Shown here: positions 23,937-33,200 of the stretch, piece by piece
How the letters are laid out: every line of letters begins with the position of its first letter
How positions within the stretch are numbered: position 1 is the first letter of the stretch
DNA from: an uncultured Clostridia bacterium
GTDB lineage: Bacteria; Bacillota; Clostridia; Christensenellales; CAG-917
Direction of reading: 5' to 3'
Assembly (NCBI GenBank): GCA_947624885.1
Contig: CANQMD010000005.1
Coordinates: 1-39,162, forward strand
Length of the DNA: 39,162 nucleotides
The notes under the pieces: model-generated
The model's database searches: none
Told to the model about the DNA's origin: nothing
Seen by the model: the letters and a program-made list of their open reading frames with translations, nothing else
Position numbers and translations under genes: made by a program

Positions 23937-24617
23937 ATGAGAAAAATTTTGATCGCAGAGGACAATATCGAAATCTCCGACATGATGCGCAACTACCTGT
24001 TCAAAGCCGGCGATATGACGGTGTATCAGGCGTTCGACGGCGAGCAAGCGCTGAGCATCGCGGCGCAAGTGGAGCCCGACTTGGTGTTGCTTGACATCAT
24101 GATGCCCATTGTGGACGGCTACGAAGTGTGCCGCCGCCTGCGCGATGGCAACAACATCCCCATCATAGTGGTTTCCGCAAAAGTCGCCGAGGAGGACAAG
24201 GAGCGCATGTTTGCGCTTGGCGCGGACGACTACATGACCAAGCCCTTCTCCTTCAAGGAGATGGTGATGCGGGTGCACGCCCAACTCAGGCGCTACTACG
24301 ATTTCAACTCCCAACAGCGCGGCAACGACCGCAGATACGGCAGGCTGACCATATCCTCCTCCCGTTTTGAGGCGAAGGTGGACGGCGAGGACATTTCTCT
24401 CACGGCAAAGGAGTTCAAAATTTTGGACTACCTCACCCTCAACGCAAATCAGATCATTCCAAAGCAGAAACTCATTGACGAGGTGTGGGGCATCGACGAA
24501 TATATCGACGAAAACACCGTCGCCGTCACCATCGCGCGGCTGAGGGACAAACTTGCCAAGGTCGACGTGCACAACGTCGCCACGGTATGGGGCCTCGGCT
24601 ACAAGTGGCAGGACTGA
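23937..24617 (+). CDS. OmpR-family response regulator
   Basis: 226 residues. Receiver domain with phospho-acceptor Asp53 (LVLLDIMMP), Ser80 (VVSAK) and Lys102 (YMTKPFS), followed by a winged-helix DNA-binding domain (LTAKEFKILDYLTLNANQIIPKQKLIDEVWG, VAVTIARLRDKL, VWGLGYKW). Start ATG with GAGGG; 26 bp after the EFR1 gene and 18 bp before the kinase, so the pair is probably transcribed with the redox genes. Confidence 0.95.
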   Translation: MRKILIAEDNIEISDMMRNYLFKAGDMTVYQAFDGEQALSIAAQVEPDLVLLDIMMPIVDGYEVCRRLRDGNNIPIIVVSAKVAEEDKERMFALGADDYMTKPFSFKEMVMRVHAQLRRYYDFNSQQRGNDRRYGRLTISSSRFEAKVDGEDISLTAKEFKILDYLTLNANQIIPKQKLIDEVWGIDEYIDENTVAVTIARLRDKLAKVDVHNVATVWGLGYKWQD

Positions 24618-24635
24618 CCTCCCCGCAATATTGTT

Positions 24636-25715
24636 ATGTTTAAATCGAAATTGGCAAAAATCGAATCCGAACTCATGCGTTTGCAGGAGGGCAACCTGCT
24701 TGAGCCTGTCAAGATTGAAGGCGTGGGAGTATACCACGCCATAATGAAGAGGCTTGACACTCTGCGGCTTACGCTTTTGAAACTGCAGGACGCACAAGTT
24801 GACGTTGCAAACCGCACCAACACGGCGATCGCGTCCGTCGCGCACGACATGAAAACGCCTCTCGCGGTCATTGCGGGCTATGCGGAGAGTCTGAGCGACG
24901 GCATGGACGACAAAAACTACGCCGAACTCATTCTTCAAAAGACAGATCAAATGAACGAGATGGTGCTGTCCCTCGTCGAGGAATCGCACGAGGAACTTGA
25001 AAAAAGCAAAAAGGTCAAGCATATCGTCAACGCCCGCGAGTACTTCACCGAGGCTGTGGATCGCATGCGCCCTCTTGCGGAGGCAAAAGGCATCACGATC
25101 AAGCACAAAAAAGTGCCGAGCGTGCCCATAAGGCTGGACGCATATCAATTTGGCAGAGTGGTGCAAAACCTCATATCCAACGCCGTGAAATATTCCCCGT
25201 CCGGGACATCCGTCAAAATTTCATACACGCTTTTCGCCAAAAAACTTTACATCAAAGTCAAGGACATGGGTCAAGGCATCTCAAAGGCGAGCCTGCCCTA
25301 CATTTTCGACCAATTTTACACCGAGGACAAAACGCGATCCAACTCTCAAAACAACGGGCTTGGGCTTTACATCACCAAGGAGATCGTGCGCGAACACGGC
25401 GGCACGATAAGCGTCGCAAGCAAAAAAGGCAAAGGCAGCACGTTCACCGTCGCGCTTCCCGTCGAGCCTCCTCTTGCCGAAAAGTTGACCCTAACGGCGC
25501 GTTTTGACAAACTTCCTCTTTGGGGCAAGATCTTAATAGAGTTGTGCTTCGGCTGGTTGCTTGCGTCGGTGTATCGCATCACCCGCTTTTTTGAAACGCG
25601 CAACGCTTCGACCCTTCTTTTCGGAGTCCTGTGTCTTGCGCTGTTCCCATTCATGTGGTTTATCGACTTTTTGAGCATCTGCGTCTACGGCAAGATCACT
25701 TTCCTTGCGGATTGA
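24636..25715 (+). CDS. sensor histidine kinase with C-terminal membrane segments
   Basis: 359 residues. Starts directly with a coiled-coil-like helix (about 1-60, HAMP-like), then the H-box ASVAHDMKTPLAVIAGYAESL (His70), N-box VQNLISNAVKYS (Asn182), G1 DMGQGI, F-box FDQFY and G2 GLGLYI. There is no N-terminal membrane or sensor domain. After the ATPase come two hydrophobic segments (about 298-316 and 325-350: ILIELCFGWLLASVY, TLLFGVLCLALFPFMWFI), an inverted layout. It phosphorylates the response regulator upstream; the signal may be sensed within the membrane or in the cytoplasm. Confidence 0.9.
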   Translation: MFKSKLAKIESELMRLQEGNLLEPVKIEGVGVYHAIMKRLDTLRLTLLKLQDAQVDVANRTNTAIASVAHDMKTPLAVIAGYAESLSDGMDDKNYAELILQKTDQMNEMVLSLVEESHEELEKSKKVKHIVNAREYFTEAVDRMRPLAEAKGITIKHKKVPSVPIRLDAYQFGRVVQNLISNAVKYSPSGTSVKISYTLFAKKLYIKVKDMGQGISKASLPYIFDQFYTEDKTRSNSQNNGLGLYITKEIVREHGGTISVASKKGKGSTFTVALPVEPPLAEKLTLTARFDKLPLWGKILIELCFGWLLASVYRITRFFETRNASTLLFGVLCLALFPFMWFIDFLSICVYGKITFLAD

Positions 25716-25750
25716 AAAAGCGCATAGCCGCCTAGCAATTATCAACACAC

Positions 25751-25792
25751 AAAATCGCCCCTCCGCGTACAGCGAAGAGGCGATTTTTTTTT
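25751..25792 (+). terminator. strong terminator after the two-component genes
   Basis: Stem AAAATCGCC..CGC / GCG..GGCGATTTT around GTACA, followed by nine T. It also faces the end of the ABC operon from the other strand. Confidence 0.88.
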
Positions 25793-25839
25793 CAGATTTT
25801 CATTTGCGGGGGTATATTTGAGCCTCCCGCCCGATTTTA

Positions 25840-27858
25840 TCAATCCAACTCAAACGCGCCCGTATACAGCTGGTAGTACTTGCCTTTTGCGTCGATCAAC
25901 TGTTTGTGGTTGCCTCTCTCGATTATCTCGCCGTGTTCAAGCACGAGAATCATATCGGAGTTTCGCACCGTGGACAGCCTGTGAGCAATGACAAACACCG
26001 TGCGCCCTTCCATCAGCCTGTCCATACCCTTCTCGATGAGTTTTTCAGTGCGGGTGTCAATGGACGACGTAGCCTCGTCAAGAATGAGCACGGGCGGATT
26101 TGCAACGGCGGCGCGGGCGATCGCAAGCAGCTGTCTTTGCCCTTGCGACAGGTTTTCGCCGTCGCCCGTGAGCATTGTGTCGTAGCCTTCGGGGAGATGG
26201 CGAATGAAGTAATCCGCGTTGGCAAGCACCGCCGCATTTTTGACCTCCTCGTCCGTTGCGTCAAGTTTGCCAAATCGGATATTGTCCGCCACCGTGCCCG
26301 TAAACAAGTGCGTATCTTGCAACACCATCGCCATCGATCGCCTCAGATCCGCTTTTTTGATCTTGGTGATATTGATGTTGTCATACCTGATCTTGCCGTC
26401 CGTTATATCGTAAAAGCGGTTGATCAGGTTGGTGATCGTGGTCTTGCCCGCGCCCGTGGAGCCGACAAGCGCCACTTTCTGTCCCGGATATGCCGTCATG
26501 GTGATGTGCTTCAGCACCGTCTTTTCGGGCTCATAGCCAAACGACACGTCCTCAAATTCCACTTCGCCCGTCCACTTGACGTAGGTCGTGGTGCCTTCCG
26601 CCTTGTGGAAGTGCTTCCATGCCCACACGCCCGTGTACTCCTCCGTTTCGATGAGGTTGCCGTTTTCGTCCTCGCGAGCGTTGACAAGCGTGACGTAGCC
26701 GTCGTCCGTTTCGGGCTGTTCGTCAAGCAAGTCGAAAATGCGTTCCGCGCCCGCAAGCGCCATAAGTATGCCGTTCATCATCTGCGCTATCTGCGCTATC
26801 GGGTTGGAAAATTGCCTTGAGTATTGCATAAAGCTGACCAGATTGCCCCAATTCATGCCCTGGAAGGATCTGATCGCCATTATCGTGCCCAGGATCGCCG
26901 TCGCCGCATACGAAACGTAAGACAGGTTGCCCATGATCGGCATAAGGATGTTCGCGTAGGTGTGCGCCTTGCGCGATGCGTGGCGCAACTCGCCGTTGTG
27001 TTTGTCAAACTGTTGCTTTTCCGCCTCCTCATGGCAGAACACCTTGACCACCTTCAGTCCGTCGATATGCTCCTCGATATATCCGTTGATCTCGCCGATC
27101 TTCCTCTGTTGCCGCACAAAGTGCTTGCCGCTCTTGCCTCCGACGTATTTGACGATAAACAATTCTATGACAAGCATCAGGATGGACACCAACGTCAGCA
27201 CCCAGTTGAGCACCATCATCATGACAAACATGCCCACGATCGTCAAAGTTTGCGTGATGAGGTTGGGCAAACCGTTTGAAAGCAGTTCGCGCAAAGTGTC
27301 TGTGTCGTTTGTGAACAGCGACATCAGATCGCCATGCGTGTGCGTGTCAAAATATTTGATTGGCAATGTCTGCATTTTTTCAAACATCTCGTCGCGCACG
27401 CGTTGCAACACCTTTGAAGTTATGCGCACAATGATGATGTTGTACACATAGTGCAACCCCGCGCCGACAAGATACACCGCCGCCATAATGCCCATGATCG
27501 CGCCAAACGCGTCGATGCCCGTGAGTCCGCCAAGTTTTGCCAACTCGATCGGGTATCTTATGGGATCGAATTTTGAAAGCGGCAGAATGTAATTGTTGAT
27601 GACGATTGACATCATGAACGTCCCGCCAATGTTGCACAGCACGTTTGCCACAATACAAATGATCGCAAACAGCAATTGGATCTTGTAGCCTTTCAAATAT
27701 CCGAGTATGCGTTTGAAGGTGCCTAGCGGACTGCGGGCGCGGAATCTCTTTTTGCCGTTTCCGCCCTTTTCTTCCGCTTCGGAAACTTCGGGAGGCGTTG
27801 GTTGGGCGTTTTCTTCGGGCATGAGTTGAAGGTCTTTCCTGTCGTCATTCTCAGTCAT
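25840..27858 (-). CDS. ABC exporter half-transporter, catalytic partner
   Basis: 672 residues from the ATG at 27858 (AAGGAGGTG upstream; the GTG at 27867 lies inside that site). Charged N-terminal extension of about 45 residues, six-helix type IV exporter membrane domain, then the ATPase: Walker A VGSTGAGKTT, signature LSQGQRQ, Walker B VLILDEATSSID with the catalytic glutamate, and the H-loop in FVIAHRLST. Its start overlaps the stop of the partner by 8 bp, so the two half-transporters are translationally coupled and presumably form a heterodimer of the BmrCD/LmrCD/TmrAB kind. Substrate unknown: drugs, lipids or peptides. Confidence 0.93.
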   Translation of the reverse strand: MTENDDRKDLQLMPEENAQPTPPEVSEAEEKGGNGKKRFRARSPLGTFKRILGYLKGYKIQLLFAIICIVANVLCNIGGTFMMSIVINNYILPLSKFDPIRYPIELAKLGGLTGIDAFGAIMGIMAAVYLVGAGLHYVYNIIIVRITSKVLQRVRDEMFEKMQTLPIKYFDTHTHGDLMSLFTNDTDTLRELLSNGLPNLITQTLTIVGMFVMMMVLNWVLTLVSILMLVIELFIVKYVGGKSGKHFVRQQRKIGEINGYIEEHIDGLKVVKVFCHEEAEKQQFDKHNGELRHASRKAHTYANILMPIMGNLSYVSYAATAILGTIMAIRSFQGMNWGNLVSFMQYSRQFSNPIAQIAQMMNGILMALAGAERIFDLLDEQPETDDGYVTLVNAREDENGNLIETEEYTGVWAWKHFHKAEGTTTYVKWTGEVEFEDVSFGYEPEKTVLKHITMTAYPGQKVALVGSTGAGKTTITNLINRFYDITDGKIRYDNINITKIKKADLRRSMAMVLQDTHLFTGTVADNIRFGKLDATDEEVKNAAVLANADYFIRHLPEGYDTMLTGDGENLSQGQRQLLAIARAAVANPPVLILDEATSSIDTRTEKLIEKGMDRLMEGRTVFVIAHRLSTVRNSDMILVLEHGEIIERGNHKQLIDAKGKYYQLYTGAFELD

Positions 27859-29845
27859 TGTCCTCACCTCCTTCCGCTTTATTTTGCAACGCGTTCAAAG
27901 CGTTCTCTTCTTCGTTTTGGGCTTTTATCGGCTCATTTTGAGCGTCTGAACTGTCGATCTCGTCATTTGCGCTGCCCTTTTGCTGCGATGTGTAAACGTC
28001 GCGATAGATCTCGCTTGTTTCAAGCAACTCGTCGTGCGTGCCAATGGCGCTTATCCTGCCGTCGTTCATCACGATGATCCTGTCCGCCTGTTCCACCGAC
28101 GAGATGCGTTGCGCGATTATGATCACCGTTGTGTCGCCAAACTCCTTTTTGAGTCCGTTGCGTATGGCTGCGTCCGTCGCGGTGTCAACAGCGCTGGTGG
28201 AGTCGTCCAAGATCATGATCTTGGGGTGCTTGAGCAGTGCGCGAGCAATGCAAAGCCTCTGCTTTTGTCCGCCGGAAACGTTTACGCCTCCCTGCCCAAG
28301 ATCGGTGTCGTAGCCGTTGGGGAATGACATTATGAAGTCGTGCGCCTGCGCCGCCATTGCCGCGTGCTCTATCTCCTCCTGCGTGGCGTTGGGATTGCCC
28401 CACAACAGATTTTCCTTTATCGTCCCGCTGAACAGCACATTTTTTTGCAGCACCATTCCGATCGCGCCGCGCAGATTTTCGATCTTGTATTCGCGCACGT
28501 CCACGCCGCCCACTCTCACAGCGCCGTCAAACACGTCGTAAAGGCGCGGAATGAGTTGCACGAGGGTGGTCTTTGCGGAGCCTGTCCCGCCGATTATGCC
28601 TATCGTTTCGCCGCTCTTGATATGTAGTTCGATGTTTTCAAGATTGAGCACGTCCTTACTGCGGCTGTACGAAAAGTCCACGTTGTCAAAGTCTATGCTG
28701 CCGTCCGCGGGCTTGACGTCTGTCGCGTCGGGCTTGTCCTCGATGTCGATCTTTTCGTCAAGCACTTCGACGATACGCGCCATGGACGCTCTTGACATAA
28801 CTATGGTCATAAACGTCATTGCCACCATCATCAGCGACATGAGGATCTGCATGACGTAACTCAAAAACGCGGTGAGATCGCCCATATTCAGCCCTGCGGC
28901 GACCGTGCCGTTGCCGTTTTTGATGATGTCATTGCCTCCGAAAAGTATGATGAAGATGATGCATGCGTACACCAAAAGCTGCATAAACGGGAACGCGATC
29001 ACAATGATCTTTTCCGCGCTGAACTGCAGTTTTTGCACCGTTTCGCTGACTTTTTTGAACTTTTTGATCTCGTTGTCCTCTCTCACAAACGCCTTGACCG
29101 CGCGTATGCCTATGAGGTTTTCCTGCTCGACCTCGTTCATATCGTCATACTTGTGCAACATCTTTTCAAATCGCGGGAAGGCTATCTTTACGCCCACAAG
29201 CAGAACGATGATCAACACGGGCAGCGTAATTGCAAATATAACGCTCAAGTCGGGGCTTATGGAGATCGCCATGCAAAGCGCCATGATCAGCATAAACGGC
29301 GCGCGCACCATGATTCGGATGATCATCATGTACGAGTTTTGCATGTTGGTTACGTCGGTCGTGAGCCTTGTGACGAGGCTGGCGGTGTTGAAGCGATCCA
29401 GATTTGCAAAGCTGTAGTTTTCCACCTTGTAAAACAGCTTTTGCCTCAGGTTGCTTGCAAATCCCGTCGCCGCGGTCGCCGCAAATTTGCCGCTCAACAC
29501 TCCGCACAACAGCGAGATCATCGCCATTGCCACCATGATAGCGCCGCACACCACAATAAAGCCGACTCTGTTGTGCATGGTGAAAATGGGCTCGTTGATC
29601 TTGCCCATATTAAACCAAAACGTAAAGTTGTTGCTTGAGTTGTCCGCCATGCCGACGTTGACTATCTGCGCCATTACGATGGGGATGAACACCTCAAAAA
29701 GCACCTCAAGCGCCACGAGCACCGACGTCCAGATCGACGGCGCTTTGTACTCGCCTATGCATGAAGCCAGCTTTTTGAGTCCTCCTTTGGTTTTGGGGAC
29801 TACCCTTTCGCCGTTGCGGACGGCGACTCTCTGTTGCCTTGCCAT
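27851..29845 (-). CDS. ABC exporter half-transporter with degenerate ATP site
   Basis: 664 residues from the ATG at 29845 (AGGTG five bases upstream). Exporter membrane domain (SVLVALEVLFEVFIPIVMAQIVN) and an ATPase with Walker A GGTGSAKTT, signature VSGGQKQR and Walker B IMILDDSTSAVD, where Asp replaces the catalytic Glu; the H-loop position reads IAQRIS, with Gln for His. So this half forms the degenerate site with the partner's LSQGQ, while its own canonical signature completes the active site. Acidic C-terminal tail of about 45 residues. First gene of the exporter operon, preceded by a promoter at 30000-30028. Confidence 0.93.
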   Translation of the reverse strand: MARQQRVAVRNGERVVPKTKGGLKKLASCIGEYKAPSIWTSVLVALEVLFEVFIPIVMAQIVNVGMADNSSNNFTFWFNMGKINEPIFTMHNRVGFIVVCGAIMVAMAMISLLCGVLSGKFAATAATGFASNLRQKLFYKVENYSFANLDRFNTASLVTRLTTDVTNMQNSYMMIIRIMVRAPFMLIMALCMAISISPDLSVIFAITLPVLIIVLLVGVKIAFPRFEKMLHKYDDMNEVEQENLIGIRAVKAFVREDNEIKKFKKVSETVQKLQFSAEKIIVIAFPFMQLLVYACIIFIILFGGNDIIKNGNGTVAAGLNMGDLTAFLSYVMQILMSLMMVAMTFMTIVMSRASMARIVEVLDEKIDIEDKPDATDVKPADGSIDFDNVDFSYSRSKDVLNLENIELHIKSGETIGIIGGTGSAKTTLVQLIPRLYDVFDGAVRVGGVDVREYKIENLRGAIGMVLQKNVLFSGTIKENLLWGNPNATQEEIEHAAMAAQAHDFIMSFPNGYDTDLGQGGVNVSGGQKQRLCIARALLKHPKIMILDDSTSAVDTATDAAIRNGLKKEFGDTTVIIIAQRISSVEQADRIIVMNDGRISAIGTHDELLETSEIYRDVYTSQQKGSANDEIDSSDAQNEPIKAQNEEENALNALQNKAEGGEDND

Positions 29846-29999
29846 ATTCACCTATACGCCGCATTTGCGGCACAAATTTCAAAAAACTTATTTCTGCCTT
29901 TATCCGCCGTGCCCGACGCGCTCGCACGCGCCCGTTTATTAGGAAATATATGTATCTGTACAAATATATATCTCCAATCAACATCTATATCTATATTGT

Positions 30000-30028
30000 T
30001 ATTTACAATTTATAATTACAATTGTCAA
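30000..30028 (-). promoter_or_regulatory. promoter of the ABC exporter operon
   Basis: Minus strand TTGACA (30023-30028), 17 bases, TAAATA (30000-30005), preceded by TTTGCGCAAAACGG, the shared extended motif. A leader of about 145 bases precedes the first gene (29846-29990), without visible structure except AT-rich repeats of ATATAT. Confidence 0.6.
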
Positions 30029-30039
30029 CCGTTTTGCGC

Positions 30040-30075
30040 AAATTGTTAAAATTTTTCAAACGCGTTTAACAATTT
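30040..30075. promoter_or_regulatory. inverted repeat upstream of the ABC promoter
   Basis: Perfect 11-bp arms AAATTGTTAAA / TTTAACAATTT with a 14-base loop, about 15 to 50 bases upstream of the -35. The TTGTTAA / TTAACAA halves look like Rex half-sites but are too far apart for a Rex operator. Possible activator or repressor site. Confidence 0.5.
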
Positions 30076-30155
30076 TAATATTCGCCCCGTCCTCACGTCG
30101 CATATCTCCTCACACTTTCGCCATTTCTTAAGCCGACTTTTTGCGTTTTGACACA

Positions 30156-30194
30156 AAAAAGGCGGCGCAAACATTCGCGTCGCGCCGCCTTTTT
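30156..30194. terminator. bidirectional terminator after the giant lipoprotein
   Basis: Perfect 13-bp stem AAAAAGGCGGCGC / GCGCCGCCTTTTT with a 13-base loop. Next to it, overlapping the stop codon, is GATCGAC-T-GTCGATC (30195-30209). Confidence 0.88.
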
Positions 30195-30207
30195 GATCGA
30201 CTGTCGA

Positions 30208-33200
30208 TCATTGCATCCAATCGCTGAAGTTTGTCCACTCGGCAAATCCGTCGTAGTACAACTCGATCTCGATATCGCCGCTCCCGTCCTCAACATGGAT
30301 CGTGAGCAGTCCGCCTTCTGCCTCAAAGAAGCCGCCCAACTCGTATGACCCATGCGCTGTGAAGATTGTGATGAGCGCATATCCGTCCATTCCCTCCTCA
30401 AATGCGCCTTGTCCGTATTTTGCAAAGTCCTCCTCGTTGTAGACCTCGATCAAAATGGACATGGATGAGGGTGAGAAGATGTTGTAGCTTATGCGCCTTG
30501 CGCTGCCTGTCGCAAAGTCGACGACGTACATGAGGGTGTTGTCGTTCTCATCCTGAATGATGTATCTGGTGTCCTTTTCGCCCGCATACACAACGCCGAA
30601 GTTGTTGAAGTTGCCGGCGTGCTCCACGCCCAGAGAGTCATAAAACTCCACGTCGTCAAATCCGTTGAAGTGCAGTATGCTTCCGTCGTTGGCGTACACG
30701 ATCTTGTCCTCCGCCTCGTTGTAAGCCACCACGCCCACAAGATACTCCGTGTTGCCAAGGATATCCTCGCGTGAAAGCGGGTATGACTTGTACACTTGCA
30801 CGATTTCAAAGCTGCTTGCATCCTGACTCAGCGTTCCCACTTTGATGAAGTCCGTAGAATCGTCATCCGGGTCATATGGATTGGATCCAAACATATAATC
30901 GCCGATCAGCGATCCCTGCCCCGCAGTTGTTGCGCGGTAGGCGTGTCCGAGGCCGTCAAAGTACACGCTCGGAGTTTCCGACAGCATGAGGGACGCAGAT
31001 GTCGCGGTGTAATAGAATTCGTATGCCATACCTCTCTCAAGCCCATATGCCGCAAGATACGGCTCGCCGTCCTTCTCTCTTTCAAGCAATTCCGTCCTGC
31101 CGTTTTGCGCAATGAACACGTACGTCTTGGTCTGTTGGTTGTAACTCACGCTGCCTCTCATCGTCCGCTGTCCCGTGACGAGTTCCGCCACCTCATAGAA
31201 GCCCTTGATCGTGAGGCTTCCCGACAGCATGACAGTCGGATCGCCGTCAATCGTGCTGTGACCTGCCTCGTACAGATAGATGTTGCCGGAATATATCTCA
31301 AAATGCAGTTCGAGATCCTCGTCATACAGTTTGAGTTCGTCGTTCTCGTCGATGATGAACTTTGCGCTGTACGGCTTGTAGTCCGCGTCGATCGCCTCAA
31401 ACGAATATATTCCGTATGCGTCCTTAAGCAACGTCCCCGCGACGACCTGATCGCCTGCTTGCAACAGCGTGGCTTCAAGCGTATTGAAGTTGATGGAGAT
31501 CGTATATTCCGTTCCGTCTATCGTAATCAGGTATTCTCCGCTCGTCACTTCCTCGCGATGGGGATCGTAGATGATCAGTCTGTGCCCATCAAGATCGAGG
31601 GAGAAACTCACGTCTATATCGTTATCAAGATCGCGGAATCTGTACATTCCGCCGTTGTTGTAGTAGTATCCGCTGTACGTTCCACCGTTGCCGTCGTTGT
31701 AGGTCGCGCGGCCGAGATTGTCAAGCTGTATGGACTTTGCTCCATCCTCCGTGAATGTGCCTGAGGGCAGCGACGGGTTGCTTTCCACGACGGTCCTCTC
31801 GCTCATGATCATATCGGAGTAATAGAATTCAAACATCGTCGCATACTCGGCTTCGGCGCTCATTCTGGACTTGAACTCAAACGTATTGCCGTCTGCCTTT
31901 TGCTCGACTTTGCCGTCGTCGCGTACTCTTTCGCCAATTGTGTACGAGGAGTTGCTTGAGGAGATGTTGTACAGTTCGGCCTTGCTGCCATCGTCCCAAA
32001 TGCGGATGAGATACACCGCTCTGAGCGTTGCGGGATTGAGCACCAGATAATCGCTGTAGCCCACCTTTGCAAACGTTGCGTCCGCCGCCGACGGCATAAA
32101 CTTGAGCGTACTCTCGTCCTCAAAGGTCGCCACATACACGTTGTTTTGCACGCTGAATGTTCCCGTATGTACGGTATCTTCCGCGCCCTCCGCGCCGGGC
32201 ACAGAATATTTTGCGTTGCCGTAGCAGTCCACCTGCAAGGTTTCCGCCTTGGCGGTTTCATTTTCCTTGTAGGAGAACGTTCCGCTTGCAAGGGTCATAT
32301 TTGCAAACAGATAAAATTCCTCTTCCTGCTTGATCGCGTAATATGTGGAGCCGCTCACACTCAACCTGTACACCGTATCATCCTTGCCTTCCGCCTTGCC
32401 GTATATGGGTTTGGGATACTCTCCCGTCGCTTGCGCGATAGTGCCGTGTCCGTAAAATCTCGGCTCGTCGCTTGTGCCGATATATCTGAACATTGCAAAT
32501 CCGCCGTAATACTCAAACAGTATCCCGCCGTTTTCGTCGCCGTCCGCGATGCCCCACATAGCCATTTGGATGAGCAATGCGGTCGGGTTTGTATCCTCCG
32601 TGCCGAACGTGTCGATGAGGAACGCGCCCTCCTCGCCCATGATCGTCATGCCGTAAGCAAACCCATATTCTTGATTCTCAAACACAACGGTATCTTCGCC
32701 GTTTGTATATTTTGCTTTTCCGTCGCCGCTCAGCGCGAGTTGTCCCGCGGGCTGACCCTTCAGGTCAAGCACATCAAATGTCAACTCCGCAAGCGTCATT
32801 TGATGAGTCACAACGGTCGGGATACCCTTCTCGCTCGTGCGATCGGGGTCGTCCGCAAAGTAGATCACGTATTCTTTTCCGCTGAACAATTTGCCTTCTT
32901 GCTGCGTCGTAACGGTGCCCTCCGATACTTCGACAAATATAATGTTACCCGAAGCGGACTCGTTCGCCGTCAGATAAAACGCCTTTTCGGCTGTTTCCAC
33001 AATAGCGCCGACATAGCTACTGAAACTCGCATTGTACAAATAGTTCAGTTCGGCATGACCGTTGACCTTTATGAACTCGCCCGTAGCTGTGCCGCTGTCC
33101 ACTATGATCGAGTACTCGCCGCTCGCGGTCTTAAGCGAATACACAATGGCGGGCGACGCGTCCTCAAACCTCTCTCCGACAAGCGTCACTTCGCCCTCTT

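Noticed and set aside
23916-25166. 416-codon open frame on the minus strand
   Set aside because: Antisense to the response regulator and kinase, both with intact family motifs.
30040-30075. Rex operator upstream of the ABC exporter
   Set aside because: Half-sites TTGTTAA and TTAACAA are 16 bases apart rather than four.
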